A program made the position numbers and the translations under genes. Positions 1-6,843 of a stretch of DNA of 14,998 bases are shown piece after piece. The notes beneath the pieces are model-generated. The model had not been told where the DNA came from. It worked only from the letters and a program-made list of their open reading frames with translations, and did not search any database. Each line of letters opens with the position of its first letter. The first letter of the stretch is position 1. Location: contig JAAZJX010000048.1 of the NCBI GenBank assembly GCA_012800155.1, positions 1 to 14,998 on the forward strand. The letters run 5' to 3'. This DNA is from Candidatus Magasanikiibacteriota bacterium (GTDB lineage: Bacteria; Patescibacteriota; Patescibacteriia; Magasanikbacterales; UBA922).

Positions 1-108
1 TAAAAACTAATTCTTTTCATTCTTCTCTTAAGGGGAAAATAAGAGGGATGTTGGTTGATAATAATAAAATATTATAAGTTCGTTGTTTATAGATTCTCGT
101 CGGAGTTT

Positions 109-128
109 ATCCTCGCGTAGGCGGGGAT
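109..128. repeat. GC-rich hairpin (REP-like)
   Basis: ATCC (109-112) pairs with GGAT (125-128). A T-G wobble and CGC (114-116) with GCG (121-123) extend the stem to 8 bp around a GTAG loop. It stands out in an AT-rich genome. It is followed by GGGAATGACA, a context that resembles dispersed intergenic repeats known from Patescibacteria genomes (from memory, not searched). No T-tract follows on either strand, so it is not an obvious terminator. Confidence 0.5.
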
Positions 129-158
129 GGGAATGACAATTGTGTTTGTCAACATCTC

Positions 159-324
159 TCCGCCTTCGTTTAAGCTTTGGCGAGATGAACTTACCCCTTT
201 TCCGTCATTTTGACGAGACAGGCAAGGGGAGAATAATTCTTTCCGTTTTTAACGAGACAGGTTTCGCCTCTGCTTAAGCTATGGCGAGACAGGTCCGCCT
301 TCGCTTAAGCTATGGCGAGACAGG
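159..324 (-). repeat. Array of five REP-like palindromic units
   Basis: Read on the minus strand, a unit starts CCTGTCTCG, continues with a palindromic core and ends CGGA or CGAA. Plus-strand positions are about 294-324, 262-293, 241-261, 201-222 and 159-187. Three units carry a long core containing GCTTAAGC or a variant, flanked by CGCC/GGCG arms. Two carry a short core (GTTTTTAAC or GTCATTTTGAC). The unit at 159-187 has a diverged outer flank (CATCTCG) that creates a longer imperfect stem with CATCT at 153-157. AAGGGG at 224-229 can pair with CCCCTT at 194-199 around the fourth unit. There are no cas genes and no equal-length spacers, so this is not a CRISPR. Confidence 0.7.
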
Positions 325-375
325 CAAGTGGGGAATAAAGGGAAAATTGAGAAATAAATAATGTTCTATTAAAAT

Positions 376-406
376 AAAAATCACCAAAGTTTAGTTGGTG
401 ATTTTT
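376..406 (-). terminator. Bidirectional terminator after the VirD4-like gene
   Basis: TCACCAA (381-387) pairs with TTGGTGA (395-401) around a 7-nt loop. The stem is flanked by A5 (376-380) and T5 (402-406), giving a U-tract on both strands. It sits just past the minus-strand stop codon at 417-419 and would end the two-gene operon. Confidence 0.85.
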
Positions 407-416
407 ATTAATTTTT

Positions 417-2984
417 TTATAAAGAAGGTTCTATCATATCAGTTTTACTAATACCTTCTGAACTGCCGAGTTGGGTTCTTTCTAGTATTTCTGCTTCCAC
501 AATCGCTCTGTCTCTACCATATTTAAGACGAGAGAGTTCTTTAATAGCATTTCCAAGTTCTACATTACCTTCAGTTGGCGGATAAGTTTTCATATTGAAT
601 GGTTTTGAAGCAGTATTATCAATTAAAAGTTTGGTGTAACAAGTAAATTGTTCTACATTTAATAAATCATAAGAACCAAAAGTTGGAGCATATTCTTTGG
701 CTAAGATTTCTGCATCATCTGGACCAATACGAAAACTGCACATAGTACCAGCATTACCTAGTACAGCATCTTTAATATTACTTTTACCTTTTTCGTCAAT
801 TAATTGACCAAGATATTGATGAGCAATAATTAAGTTTAAACGATATTTACGAGCTTCGGATAAAATAGTTGAAATTGAGTCAGTTACAAAGTTTTGAAAC
901 TCATCAATATAAAGATAAAAATCTTTTCTCTGATCTTCTGGTAGATCAGCTCTACCCATAGCTGCCATTTGTAATTTTGCAACAATAATCATACCTAATA
1001 ATTTAGCATTAACTTCACCAGTAGTTCCTTTAGCAAGGTTAACTATTAAGATTTTTTGTTTATCCATTATTTCTCGGAAATCAAAACTAGATTTTTGCTG
1101 TCCCATGATATTGCGCATCATTTCGTTTTCAACAAAACGACCAACTTTGGAAATTAAATAACCAAGCATTTCTGATTTATGAAAATCAGAGGTTTTGGCC
1201 ATTTCTTTTTCCCAAAAAGCTCTAACAACTGGATCTTTGACTTTTTTTAGATATTTTTTAACATAATCATCATCAGTAAACATACGCGGAATATCAATGA
1301 CAGTTCCAGGATCATCAAGATCAGCCATGAGAGTAAGCATTACATTACGCATATTATGTTCAAACATTGGTCCAATCATTTCTGGTGGAAATAATTTATA
1401 AAAAATACCAATCATTTCTTGAATAACAAAATCTTTTTGATCATCACTTTTGGCTTCAAGCATGTTGAGACCAACAGGTCGATCCATGTCAGAAGGATTG
1501 AAAATAACTACATCATCAGCTCTTTCTTTTGGTACATGTTGGAGTACATATTCAGCAAAATCTCCATGAGGATCTACTATACAAACTCCTTTACCATTTT
1601 GAATATCTTGAACTGCTAAGTTTTCAATAAAAACAGATTTTCCACCACCGGATTTTCCAATAACATAAAGATGACGACGTCGATCATCATTTTTCATAAA
1701 AACTTTTACATCTTGACCACGATAATCTACATGACCAAGAAGCAGACCAGAGGTTGGTAGATTTGGAGGTGGGGGAGCTTTTCTAGCGCTCAGCCATTTG
1801 ATATTTGGAGTTTCAGTAGAATGAAGAGGTAAATGCCAAAAACTAGACATTTCTTCAGTATTAATTACAAATTTTCTTTTTTCATTGAAAGATCTATAAA
1901 TAAAATTTTGTATAATTTGAGTTTGAGTTTTGGGAATAACAGCATAAAATTCATTACCATAACGATAATGATTATATTGAGAAAAAGCATTAGTAATATT
2001 ATCTAAATTAATTCTAGCAGTATCAGGATTGTCAGAACAACTTAAGATTCTAATATTGATATCTAAGCCTCCTTTGGAAAGTTTTTCTTCAATACCTTTT
2101 AACATTTCTTCTTCCATAGAAGTAATTTGGTAAGGTTGTTTATCCATTTGATTTTCTGTTTTTTGAAAACTTTTGCTAAATTCTTTCCAAATCTTTTTTA
2201 ATTCAAACATGAAAATACTGGATTGAGCAATTCTTTCAAATTTTTCACCTTTTTTAACTTCACGAACAACATGAATACCAGGGCGTCGCCAATTTTTGTT
2301 TGCTGAACGAATAACATATTGAATAGCCATAGAGCTATTATCTTCTTTTACTTGGGATAAAACATTTAAAAGAGAAGATAAAGGATCAGATTCTATAGTT
2401 TTATAAGTTTTGAAAGGAAAAAAATGTTTTCTTTTAGAATTTAAATAAGCTCCTACAATAGTACTTTTTTCAGTAAAAATATTATAATCTATCATTTCAT
2501 CAATTTGCGCATGAGGATATTGAGCATTTATTTGTTGTTCTACAAAATTTTTCATGCGTCGTGGAATTGCTACATAAAAAGTAATAAGTCCATTGTGAAC
2601 AACTGTTTCAAAAGCAAAATGATCATTGCGTCCACGAATCCAATTTAAAAAACCTTTTTGGGGATTGAGTCCAGCAATAGTAGAAAATAAAGTTTCAGTT
2701 AAACCAATTTCTTCACGAATTTGTTCTAATCGATCTTCTTGTCCTATTTGTCCACCTTGTCCTTCAGATTTTTTTTCCTTAGGAACTAAAATTTGTAAGA
2801 TCACTCGATAAAAAGCTTTATTTTCTCTATTTCGAAAACGCAAAATAGAGCGTAAAATAAAAATTCCACCAATAATAACTATTAAAATAATAAAAATAAT
2901 TACAATCCAAAAAAAAGTATTATTTATAGAGTTGGGAGTGGTGAAATTGTTTGGGTAAGTAGGGGCAAATTGAAAGAGAAACAT
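417..2984 (-). CDS. VirD4/TraG-type membrane ATPase (DUF87-like)
   Basis: This 855-aa protein has a short N-terminus, one strong transmembrane helix (about 24-48), a long region without recognised motifs (about 60-400) and a C-terminal RecA-like ATPase domain. Visible motifs are a proline run at 404-407, Walker A GKSGGGKS at 443-450, DPHGD at 471-475, Walker B LYIDE at 691-695 and AHQ at 721-723. This order matches VirD4/TraG/TraD coupling proteins and HerA-like DUF87 proteins, which use ATP to move DNA or protein. An inner-membrane anchor with a cytoplasmic motor is inferred. It follows a 191-aa gene after only 5 nt, so the two are probably co-transcribed. No Shine-Dalgarno precedes the ATG. 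VirB4, relaxase and pilus genes of a type IV system are absent from the window, so conjugation is unproven; a DNA- or protein-pumping role is the safer reading. Confidence 0.85.
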   Translation of the reverse strand: MFLFQFAPTYPNNFTTPNSINNTFFWIVIIFIILIVIIGGIFILRSILRFRNRENKAFYRVILQILVPKEKKSEGQGGQIGQEDRLEQIREEIGLTETLFSTIAGLNPQKGFLNWIRGRNDHFAFETVVHNGLITFYVAIPRRMKNFVEQQINAQYPHAQIDEMIDYNIFTEKSTIVGAYLNSKRKHFFPFKTYKTIESDPLSSLLNVLSQVKEDNSSMAIQYVIRSANKNWRRPGIHVVREVKKGEKFERIAQSSIFMFELKKIWKEFSKSFQKTENQMDKQPYQITSMEEEMLKGIEEKLSKGGLDINIRILSCSDNPDTARINLDNITNAFSQYNHYRYGNEFYAVIPKTQTQIIQNFIYRSFNEKRKFVINTEEMSSFWHLPLHSTETPNIKWLSARKAPPPPNLPTSGLLLGHVDYRGQDVKVFMKNDDRRRHLYVIGKSGGGKSVFIENLAVQDIQNGKGVCIVDPHGDFAEYVLQHVPKERADDVVIFNPSDMDRPVGLNMLEAKSDDQKDFVIQEMIGIFYKLFPPEMIGPMFEHNMRNVMLTLMADLDDPGTVIDIPRMFTDDDYVKKYLKKVKDPVVRAFWEKEMAKTSDFHKSEMLGYLISKVGRFVENEMMRNIMGQQKSSFDFREIMDKQKILIVNLAKGTTGEVNAKLLGMIIVAKLQMAAMGRADLPEDQRKDFYLYIDEFQNFVTDSISTILSEARKYRLNLIIAHQYLGQLIDEKGKSNIKDAVLGNAGTMCSFRIGPDDAEILAKEYAPTFGSYDLLNVEQFTCYTKLLIDNTASKPFNMKTYPPTEGNVELGNAIKELSRLKYGRDRAIVEAEILERTQLGSSEGISKTDMIEPSL

Positions 2985-2989
2985 ATTAA

Positions 2990-3565
2990 TTATTTTTTAT
3001 TTAATTCTTTCATTGCAAGTATTTTGTCAGTTTTAATTTTAGCTTCTTGTTCTAAGAAAAATTTATTTATTCCAGGAAGCATTTTTAGCCATTCCAAGAG
3101 AAGATGAAAAATAGATTTTACTTTGACATGAGTTTTTTTCAAAAGAAAGCGTATTTCACTAGCTGTTTTTTCACCTTTTAATTTGAATTCTTGTTGTTGA
3201 ATAGGAGTAAGCTCTTTGAAAACATCATGTAAATCTTCTTCCATAATTTTTTCAATAGCAACTGTAACTTCATCGCGTATTTGAGGTATTTGTGTAGGTT
3301 TCTTTTTGCTACTTTTTAATTTCTTTTTTAAATTTTCTATACTTTCTTCCACAAAACCTTCTTTTTCTGCTTTTTCAGTTTTTAAACCTTCTTTAAATTC
3401 TATTGGTTTTTCTGGTGTAGGTAAAATATTTTCTGTAGAAGAAAATGATTCTGGTTGAGTAGGTTTATTTTCTAAATTAATAAAACCAGTCTTATTTTTA
3501 TCAAGATGGTTTAATAAATTTTTATTGTCAAAATTTTCTTTTTGATTTGGTTTTTGGTTTGGCAT
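2990..3565 (-). CDS. Hypothetical helical partner of the VirD4-like ATPase
   Basis: I do not recognise a named family. The 191-aa protein has no signal peptide or transmembrane helix. Residues 1-95 are rich in K, E, N, P and S and look disordered. Residues 96-191 look helical and contain the conserved-looking stretches EKIMEEDLHDVFKELTPIQQ (105-124), GEKTASEIRFLLKKTHVKVK (131-150) and LPGINKFFLEQEAKIKTDKI (163-182). The C-terminal part resembles small proteins I recall beside VirD4-like ATPases in Patescibacteria, so I infer an accessory or adaptor role. It is the first gene of the operon. An extended -10 lies about 50 nt upstream, and a small inverted repeat at 3569-3587 lies in the leader. 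The ATG at 3563-3565 has no clear Shine-Dalgarno. Confidence 0.7.
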   Translation of the reverse strand: MPNQKPNQKENFDNKNLLNHLDKNKTGFINLENKPTQPESFSSTENILPTPEKPIEFKEGLKTEKAEKEGFVEESIENLKKKLKSSKKKPTQIPQIRDEVTVAIEKIMEEDLHDVFKELTPIQQQEFKLKGEKTASEIRFLLKKTHVKVKSIFHLLLEWLKMLPGINKFFLEQEAKIKTDKILAMKELNKK

Positions 3566-3568
3566 AAA

Positions 3569-3587
3569 TACAGAAAAATTCTCTGTA
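3569..3587 (-). promoter_or_regulatory. Leader hairpin before the 191-aa gene
   Basis: TACAGA (3569-3574) and TCTGTA (3582-3587) form a perfect 6-bp inverted repeat with a 7-nt loop. It starts only 3 nt upstream of the start codon of the minus-strand gene, so in the mRNA it could hide the ribosome entry region. A regulatory role is inferred from position only. Confidence 0.3.
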
Positions 3588-3616
3588 AATAAAAACAGAT
3601 AAATTATGATGGTTAT

Positions 3617-3625
3617 ATTATAGCA
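3617..3625 (-). promoter_or_regulatory. Extended -10 promoter for the VirD4-like operon
   Basis: The minus strand reads TGCTATAAT, a full extended -10 element (TGn plus TATAAT). No good -35 is visible 17 bp upstream, as expected for extended -10 promoters. Transcription would start near 3610, giving a leader of about 45 nt. Confidence 0.55.
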
Positions 3626-3649
3626 GAAAAAACTTAAAAGAGCTATTTA

Positions 3650-3700
3650 TTGTTAATAATTGTTGATAAAATACTTGCTTATTTTTTATTTTTTGTTAAT
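3650..3700 (+). promoter_or_regulatory. TTGTTRATAA tandem repeats with candidate -10
   Basis: TTGTTAATAA (3650-3659) is followed directly by TTGTTGATAA (3660-3669), and a third partial copy TTGTTAAT lies at 3693-3700. The second copy runs into TGATAAAAT (3664-3672), which reads as an extended -10 for the plus-strand small ORF. The layout in a divergent intergenic region suggests an operator, but this is inference from AT-rich sequence. Confidence 0.35.
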
Positions 3701-3722
3701 TTAATATGATGAGGCTTTTGAT

Positions 3723-3727
3723 GGAGG
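3723..3727 (+). promoter_or_regulatory. Strong Shine-Dalgarno GGAGG
   Basis: GGAGG lies 5 nt before the ATG at 3733 and decides that start over the upstream in-frame ATG at 3706. Strong sites like this are absent from most genes in this window. Confidence 0.65.
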
Positions 3728-3732
3728 TTTTT

Positions 3733-3990
3733 ATGGATGAAGAAAAAGTTGAAGAAATTTGTGTGGAAGATATGACAATTGAGGATTTTCATTATTTAGT
3801 GACTGATCCTCGAGTGGCAGATAATAGTATTTTAAAGATCTATGCCATTGTATTTGTTGATGAGACGAATATAGAGCGTCTCATAAAATCCACACGATTG
3901 TTGTGCATTTTTCGTCCAAAAGTTTATCTTGAATTCATTTTTTATTTAAAATTTTTCAAGATACTACCAAAGGAGGTGGTCATTTATTAA
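3733..3990 (+). CDS. Hypothetical 85-aa protein (first ORF of small island)
   Basis: I do not recognise it. The start at 3733 is chosen because GGAGG at 3723-3727 lies 5 nt upstream; an in-frame ATG at 3706 lacks such a site. The protein begins MDEEKVEEICVEDMTIEDF, so the first 20 residues are strongly acidic. It ends with a basic, aromatic and hydrophobic stretch (about 52-85, with FIFYLKFFKILPKEVV) that could bind membrane but is short for a transmembrane helix. It lies between two minus-strand genes on the opposite strand, and its stop codon TAA overlaps the next ATG by one base (TAATG). The part around the 3860-3884 inverted repeat uses codons such as ACG, CTC and TCC that look rarer in the neighbours. 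It could be a decayed or horizontally acquired gene. Coding status is likely, not certain. Confidence 0.5.
   Translation: MDEEKVEEICVEDMTIEDFHYLVTDPRVADNSILKIYAIVFVDETNIERLIKSTRLLCIFRPKVYLEFIFYLKFFKILPKEVVIY
3860..3884 (+). repeat. Perfect 8-bp inverted repeat inside the 85-aa ORF
   Basis: ATGAGACG (3860-3867) and CGTCTCAT (3877-3884) are exact reverse complements around a 9-nt loop. No T-run follows, so it is not a terminator. It may be an mRNA structure or a protein-binding site, or it may be an insertion scar in a decayed gene. Confidence 0.5.
3969..3978 (+). promoter_or_regulatory. Strong Shine-Dalgarno AAAGGAGGTG
   Basis: This is a near-perfect anti-16S match located inside the end of the 85-aa ORF. 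It points at the ATG at 3990, with 11 nt between the end of the match and the ATG, slightly longer than ideal. It is the best evidence that the tiny downstream ORF is translated. Confidence 0.6.
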
Positions 3991-4073
3991 TGATTCAAGA
4001 ATCTCGACGGGTAATTGTCTTAAAAGATAAATACTCGTCGGGAACAAACAAAAAATCACGATTTATTTCGTGA
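3990..4073 (+). CDS. Possible 27-aa basic small protein
   Basis: The ORF encodes MIQESRRVIVLKDKYSSGT followed by NKKSRFIS. It is basic and has no membrane segment. Its ATG overlaps the stop codon of the 85-aa ORF (TAATG), a classic translational coupling arrangement, and AAAGGAGGTG lies upstream. The TGA stop at 4071-4073 falls within the 3' arm of the shared terminator hairpin, so the last codons lie in the stem and loop. That is tolerable but odd. No function can be assigned. It may be a genuine small protein or a truncated remnant of a longer one. Confidence 0.35.
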   Translation: MIQESRRVIVLKDKYSSGTNKKSRFIS

Positions 4074-4079
4074 TTTTTT
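4050..4079. terminator. Shared bidirectional terminator (small ORFs / cysS)
   Basis: TCACGA (4056-4061) pairs with TCGTGA (4068-4073) around a 6-nt loop, flanked by A6 (4050-4055) and T6 (4074-4079). It can end the plus-strand small ORF transcript and the minus-strand cysS transcript. The cysS stop codon (4063-4065) lies in the loop. Confidence 0.85.
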
Positions 4080-5511
4080 GTCCTTCTTTGGTATCTTCTA
4101 TATTAAAACCAAGTTTATTAATTTCATCTCGTAATCTATCTGATTCTGTCCAGTTTTTATTTTTTCTAGCGACTAAACGATCTTTTAAAAGTTTTTGAAC
4201 ATTTTTGGGAATTTCAATTTGGGTAGTTTCTTTTATATTAGCTAAACCAAGTCCAAAAATTTTGTCAAAATCTAAAATAGTTTTATATTTTATTTTTTCT
4301 AGTAAAGGAACATCTTTTATATAATGCCAAAGAAAAGATAGAGCTGCTGGTGTATTTAAATCATTATTAATTGTTTCTTGAAAGATTTTTAAATTTTTTT
4401 TATTTAATTTTTCTTCAGTTTCTAATTTATTTTTTAATAAATTTTTATTTTTTGGTAATTGATTAGCTGTTTTTTTTATTTTAAGAATTTCTTTATATAA
4501 ATTATGTAAACCATTTTGGGCAGCTTCTAGAGCTTCCCAAGAAAAATTTAATTGTTTACGATAATGAGTTTGTAATAAAAAATAACGATAGGCGAGTGGA
4601 TCAATATTTTTTTCTTTAAGTGTATCAAGAGTAATAAAATTTCCTGCTGATTTTGCCATTTTATCGTTATCAATAATCAAAAATTCACCATGTAGCCAAT
4701 ATTTAACCCAAGGTTTTTTGTTAGTTACAGTTTCAGATTGAGCAATTTCATTAGTATGATGAATTGGTATATGATCTACGCCTCCACAATGAATATCAAA
4801 TTGTTCACCTAAATATTTCATACTCATAGCCGAACATTCAAGATGCCAACCAGGAAAACCTTTTTTTCCAAAAGCTTCCCATTCCATTTGACGCTTTTCA
4901 TTAGGTTGAGAAAATTTCCAAAGAGCGAAGTCATGAGGATTTTTCTTTTCTCCTATTTTTACTCTAGTTCCAGCTTTTAAATTTTGATTTTTGAGATTAG
5001 CCATTTTACCATAATCATTTATTTTTGTAGTATCAAAATAAATACCATCACTTGTTTCATAAGTAACCCCTTTATCAATTAATTGTTGAACTAATTTTAT
5101 TTGTTCTGGAATATGTTCAGTAGCACGACACCAAATATCTGGTTCTTCAATATTTAGATCATGAAGATTTTCTTGAAATTTTTTAGTATAAAATTTGGCA
5201 ATCTCCCAAGCAGTTTTTCCTTCGCGTTGAGCACTTTTTTCTAGTTTGTCTTCTCCATTATCAGCATCATCAGTTAAATGTCCTACATCAGTAATATTCA
5301 TGACATGTTTTATTTTGTAGTTATTGTATTTCAAAGTTCTTTTCAAAATATCTTCAAATACATAAGTCCTTAAATTACCAATATGAGCATAATTATAAAC
5401 AGTTGGACCGCAAGTATAGAGTCCAACTTCTTCTTTATTAAATAAACCTTTTTTTAAAGGTTTAAATTTTTCTTTTTCTTTAGATAAAGTATTATATAAA
5501 AATAAATTCAT
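4063..5511 (-). CDS. cysS: Cysteinyl-tRNA synthetase
   Basis: This class I synthetase activates cysteine with ATP and charges tRNA-Cys in the cytoplasm. At 482 aa it is close to the family's usual length. The HIGH motif is HIGN at 43-46, inside TCGPTVYNYAHIGN. The KMSKS loop is KMAKS at 284-288. Zinc ligands expected from the E. coli enzyme correspond to C34, C226 (in GWHLECSAM), H251 and E255 (HHTNE). The C-terminal anticodon-binding part ends with the usual RDEINKLGF...EDTKEG pattern (about 447-477). The ATG at 5509-5511 fits the family N-terminus. A TATAAT on the minus strand at 5521-5526 places transcription start within about 2-4 nt of the ATG, so the mRNA looks leaderless. The gene is convergent with the small-ORF island and divergent from pilM. 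Confidence 0.98.
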   Translation of the reverse strand: MNLFLYNTLSKEKEKFKPLKKGLFNKEEVGLYTCGPTVYNYAHIGNLRTYVFEDILKRTLKYNNYKIKHVMNITDVGHLTDDADNGEDKLEKSAQREGKTAWEIAKFYTKKFQENLHDLNIEEPDIWCRATEHIPEQIKLVQQLIDKGVTYETSDGIYFDTTKINDYGKMANLKNQNLKAGTRVKIGEKKNPHDFALWKFSQPNEKRQMEWEAFGKKGFPGWHLECSAMSMKYLGEQFDIHCGGVDHIPIHHTNEIAQSETVTNKKPWVKYWLHGEFLIIDNDKMAKSAGNFITLDTLKEKNIDPLAYRYFLLQTHYRKQLNFSWEALEAAQNGLHNLYKEILKIKKTANQLPKNKNLLKNKLETEEKLNKKNLKIFQETINNDLNTPAALSFLWHYIKDVPLLEKIKYKTILDFDKIFGLGLANIKETTQIEIPKNVQKLLKDRLVARKNKNWTESDRLRDEINKLGFNIEDTKEGQKITK

Positions 5512-5520
5512 AGTAAATAT

Positions 5521-5549
5521 ATTATACTGGTTTTTTAGAGAGTAGTAAA
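5521..5549 (-). promoter_or_regulatory. cysS promoter
   Basis: On the minus strand TTTACT (5544-5549) is followed after 17 bp by TATAAT (5521-5526). The expected transcription start is at about 5514, next to the cysS ATG at 5511, which implies a leaderless or nearly leaderless transcript. Confidence 0.6.
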
Positions 5550-5613
5550 TAGAATGATTTAAAAAATTAATAATTATTAGATTGTGGATATATTAGCTCT
5601 AATTAAATAATTA

Positions 5614-5622
5614 TGCTATAAT
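5614..5622 (+). promoter_or_regulatory. pilM promoter (extended -10)
   Basis: TGCTATAAT is a complete extended -10 element, identical to the one before the VirD4-like operon. No good -35 is seen. Transcription would start near 5629, about 13 nt before the pilM ATG. Confidence 0.6.
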
Positions 5623-5641
5623 ATAATAAATTATTTTGTTT

Positions 5642-6766
5642 ATGAGTTTTTTTAGAAATAAAGAATCTTATCTCGGGGTAGATCTCGGGGCAGGAGGAAT
5701 AAAAATTGTAGAATTAAAAAAAACCAAAGGTCGCGCACAACTTTGGACTTATGGTATTGCTGAAAAAAAATTAAATATTTATATATCAGAAAAAATTGAC
5801 AAGAGTCCAGAAGATTTAGTTGATGAACTTGGTTCTAGAAAATTAAAAAAACCTAAAAAAGATATTCCTACTATTGAAGATCCTCGGGTAGAAGAATATG
5901 CTAATATTTTGAAATCTTTATTAAAAGAAGCTAAAGTTACTACCAAACAAACTACTGCCAGTTTGCCAGTTTCTTATATTTTTCACACAGTTTTGAATTT
6001 ACCCAAAGTAGAAGATAAAGAAATAAATCATATTGTGAGAGCGCAAGTAAAAAAGATGCTTCCTATTCCTATTGAAGAAATGCAATTGGTACACCAAAAG
6101 ATTCCTCAAGAAAAAGACACAAAAGATAAAACCATAAAAATTTTGGTTACAGCTGCTCCTAAATCTCTGGTAGCTTTTTATACAGCTATTTTTCAAAAAG
6201 CTGGTTTAGAATTAAAAGAATTAGAAACTGAAGCTTTTGCTTTACAAAGATCTTTGGTTGGTAAAGATAAAGGCACTTGCATGGTTATTGATATTGGCGC
6301 CGAAAGAACAAGTTTTTTTATCATGGATGAAGGTTTACCAATGGTGCATCGAAGTGTGAATATTGGCGGTAATACAGTTAATAATATTTTACAAAAAAAT
6401 TTGGGTATAAATAAAGAAGATGTTGAACAAATAAAACAAGATCTTTCTCAAATACCAAATATTGATGAACAGATTTTTAAGAGTTTTATTGATCCTGTGG
6501 TAAAAGAAATTGCTAATTCTTTTGAAATTTATTTTAGTTTAAGTGGTAATCAAGATAGAAAATTAGAAAAAATTATTTTAACTGGCGGTTCATCTATTTT
6601 GCCATTTTTACGAAGTGAATTAAAGAAAAATTTTGATACTAGAGTTTTTATAGGTGATCCTTGGGCTAGAGTGGTACATCAAGATGGTTTGAAAATGTTA
6701 TTAGATAGGTTGGGACCACGAATGTCAGTGGCTATTGGTTTGGCATTGCGTAATATTGAAAAATAA
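5642..6766 (+). CDS. pilM: Type IV pilus assembly protein PilM
   Basis: PilM is a cytoplasmic actin/FtsA-like ATPase that anchors the inner-membrane platform of type IV pili. The actin-fold nucleotide motifs are visible in this 374-aa protein: phosphate-1 GVDLGAGGIK (12-21), phosphate-2 VIDIGAERTSF (215-225) and adenosine loop LTGGSS (313-318). ASLPVSYIFHTVLNLP (106-121) is the family's conserved stretch before the SHS2-like segment. I chose the ATG at 5642; a TTG at 5636 would add two residues only. Residues 48-82 form a charged insertion where the family usually has a short connecting segment. The gene is followed by a receiver, a pilin and prepilin peptidase. PilN and PilO, its usual partners, are not adjacent. 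Confidence 0.92.
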   Translation: MSFFRNKESYLGVDLGAGGIKIVELKKTKGRAQLWTYGIAEKKLNIYISEKIDKSPEDLVDELGSRKLKKPKKDIPTIEDPRVEEYANILKSLLKEAKVTTKQTTASLPVSYIFHTVLNLPKVEDKEINHIVRAQVKKMLPIPIEEMQLVHQKIPQEKDTKDKTIKILVTAAPKSLVAFYTAIFQKAGLELKELETEAFALQRSLVGKDKGTCMVIDIGAERTSFFIMDEGLPMVHRSVNIGGNTVNNILQKNLGINKEDVEQIKQDLSQIPNIDEQIFKSFIDPVVKEIANSFEIYFSLSGNQDRKLEKIILTGGSSILPFLRSELKKNFDTRVFIGDPWARVVHQDGLKMLLDRLGPRMSVAIGLALRNIEK

Positions 6767-6767
6767 G

Positions 6768-6796
6768 TTTACATAAAGTATTATTTTTGTTATAAT
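6768..6796 (+). promoter_or_regulatory. Promoter for the response regulator / pilin unit
   Basis: TTTACA (6768-6773) and TATAAT (6791-6796) are separated by exactly 17 bp. It starts immediately after the pilM stop codon. Transcription would begin near 6803, giving a leader of about 41 nt before the receiver gene. Confidence 0.7.
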
Positions 6797-6843
6797 TAAA
6801 TTTGCTATATATAATTAAAAGTATATAAATAATTATCAAAAAT

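Larger units (their letters stand above)
1..375. other. Intergenic region with REP-like repeats
   Basis: No coding region can be supported here. The segment is much richer in G+C than the genes around it between about 95 and 330. It holds a short inverted repeat (CTCTTA at 25-30 and TAAGAG at 40-45), a GC-rich hairpin at 109-128 and an array of five palindromic repeat units at 159-324. The left part (1-95) is AT-rich and shows nothing recognisable. The region lies downstream of the minus-strand operon and ends at its terminator. Confidence 0.6.

Noticed and set aside
159..324. Possible CRISPR array
   Set aside because: Repeat units are palindromic, differ in length and core, are nearly contiguous without regular spacers, and no cas genes are near.
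1419..2811. Plus-strand ORFs within the VirD4-like gene
   Set aside because: Short antisense frames opposite a conserved ATPase gene, with no supporting signals.
3706..3732. Longer start (ATG at 3706) for the 85-aa ORF
   Set aside because: The ATG at 3733 has GGAGG five bases upstream; the added nine residues have no supporting ribosome site.
5636..5641. TTG start for pilM
   Set aside because: It adds only two residues and lies almost at the expected transcription start; the ATG at 5642 fits the family.
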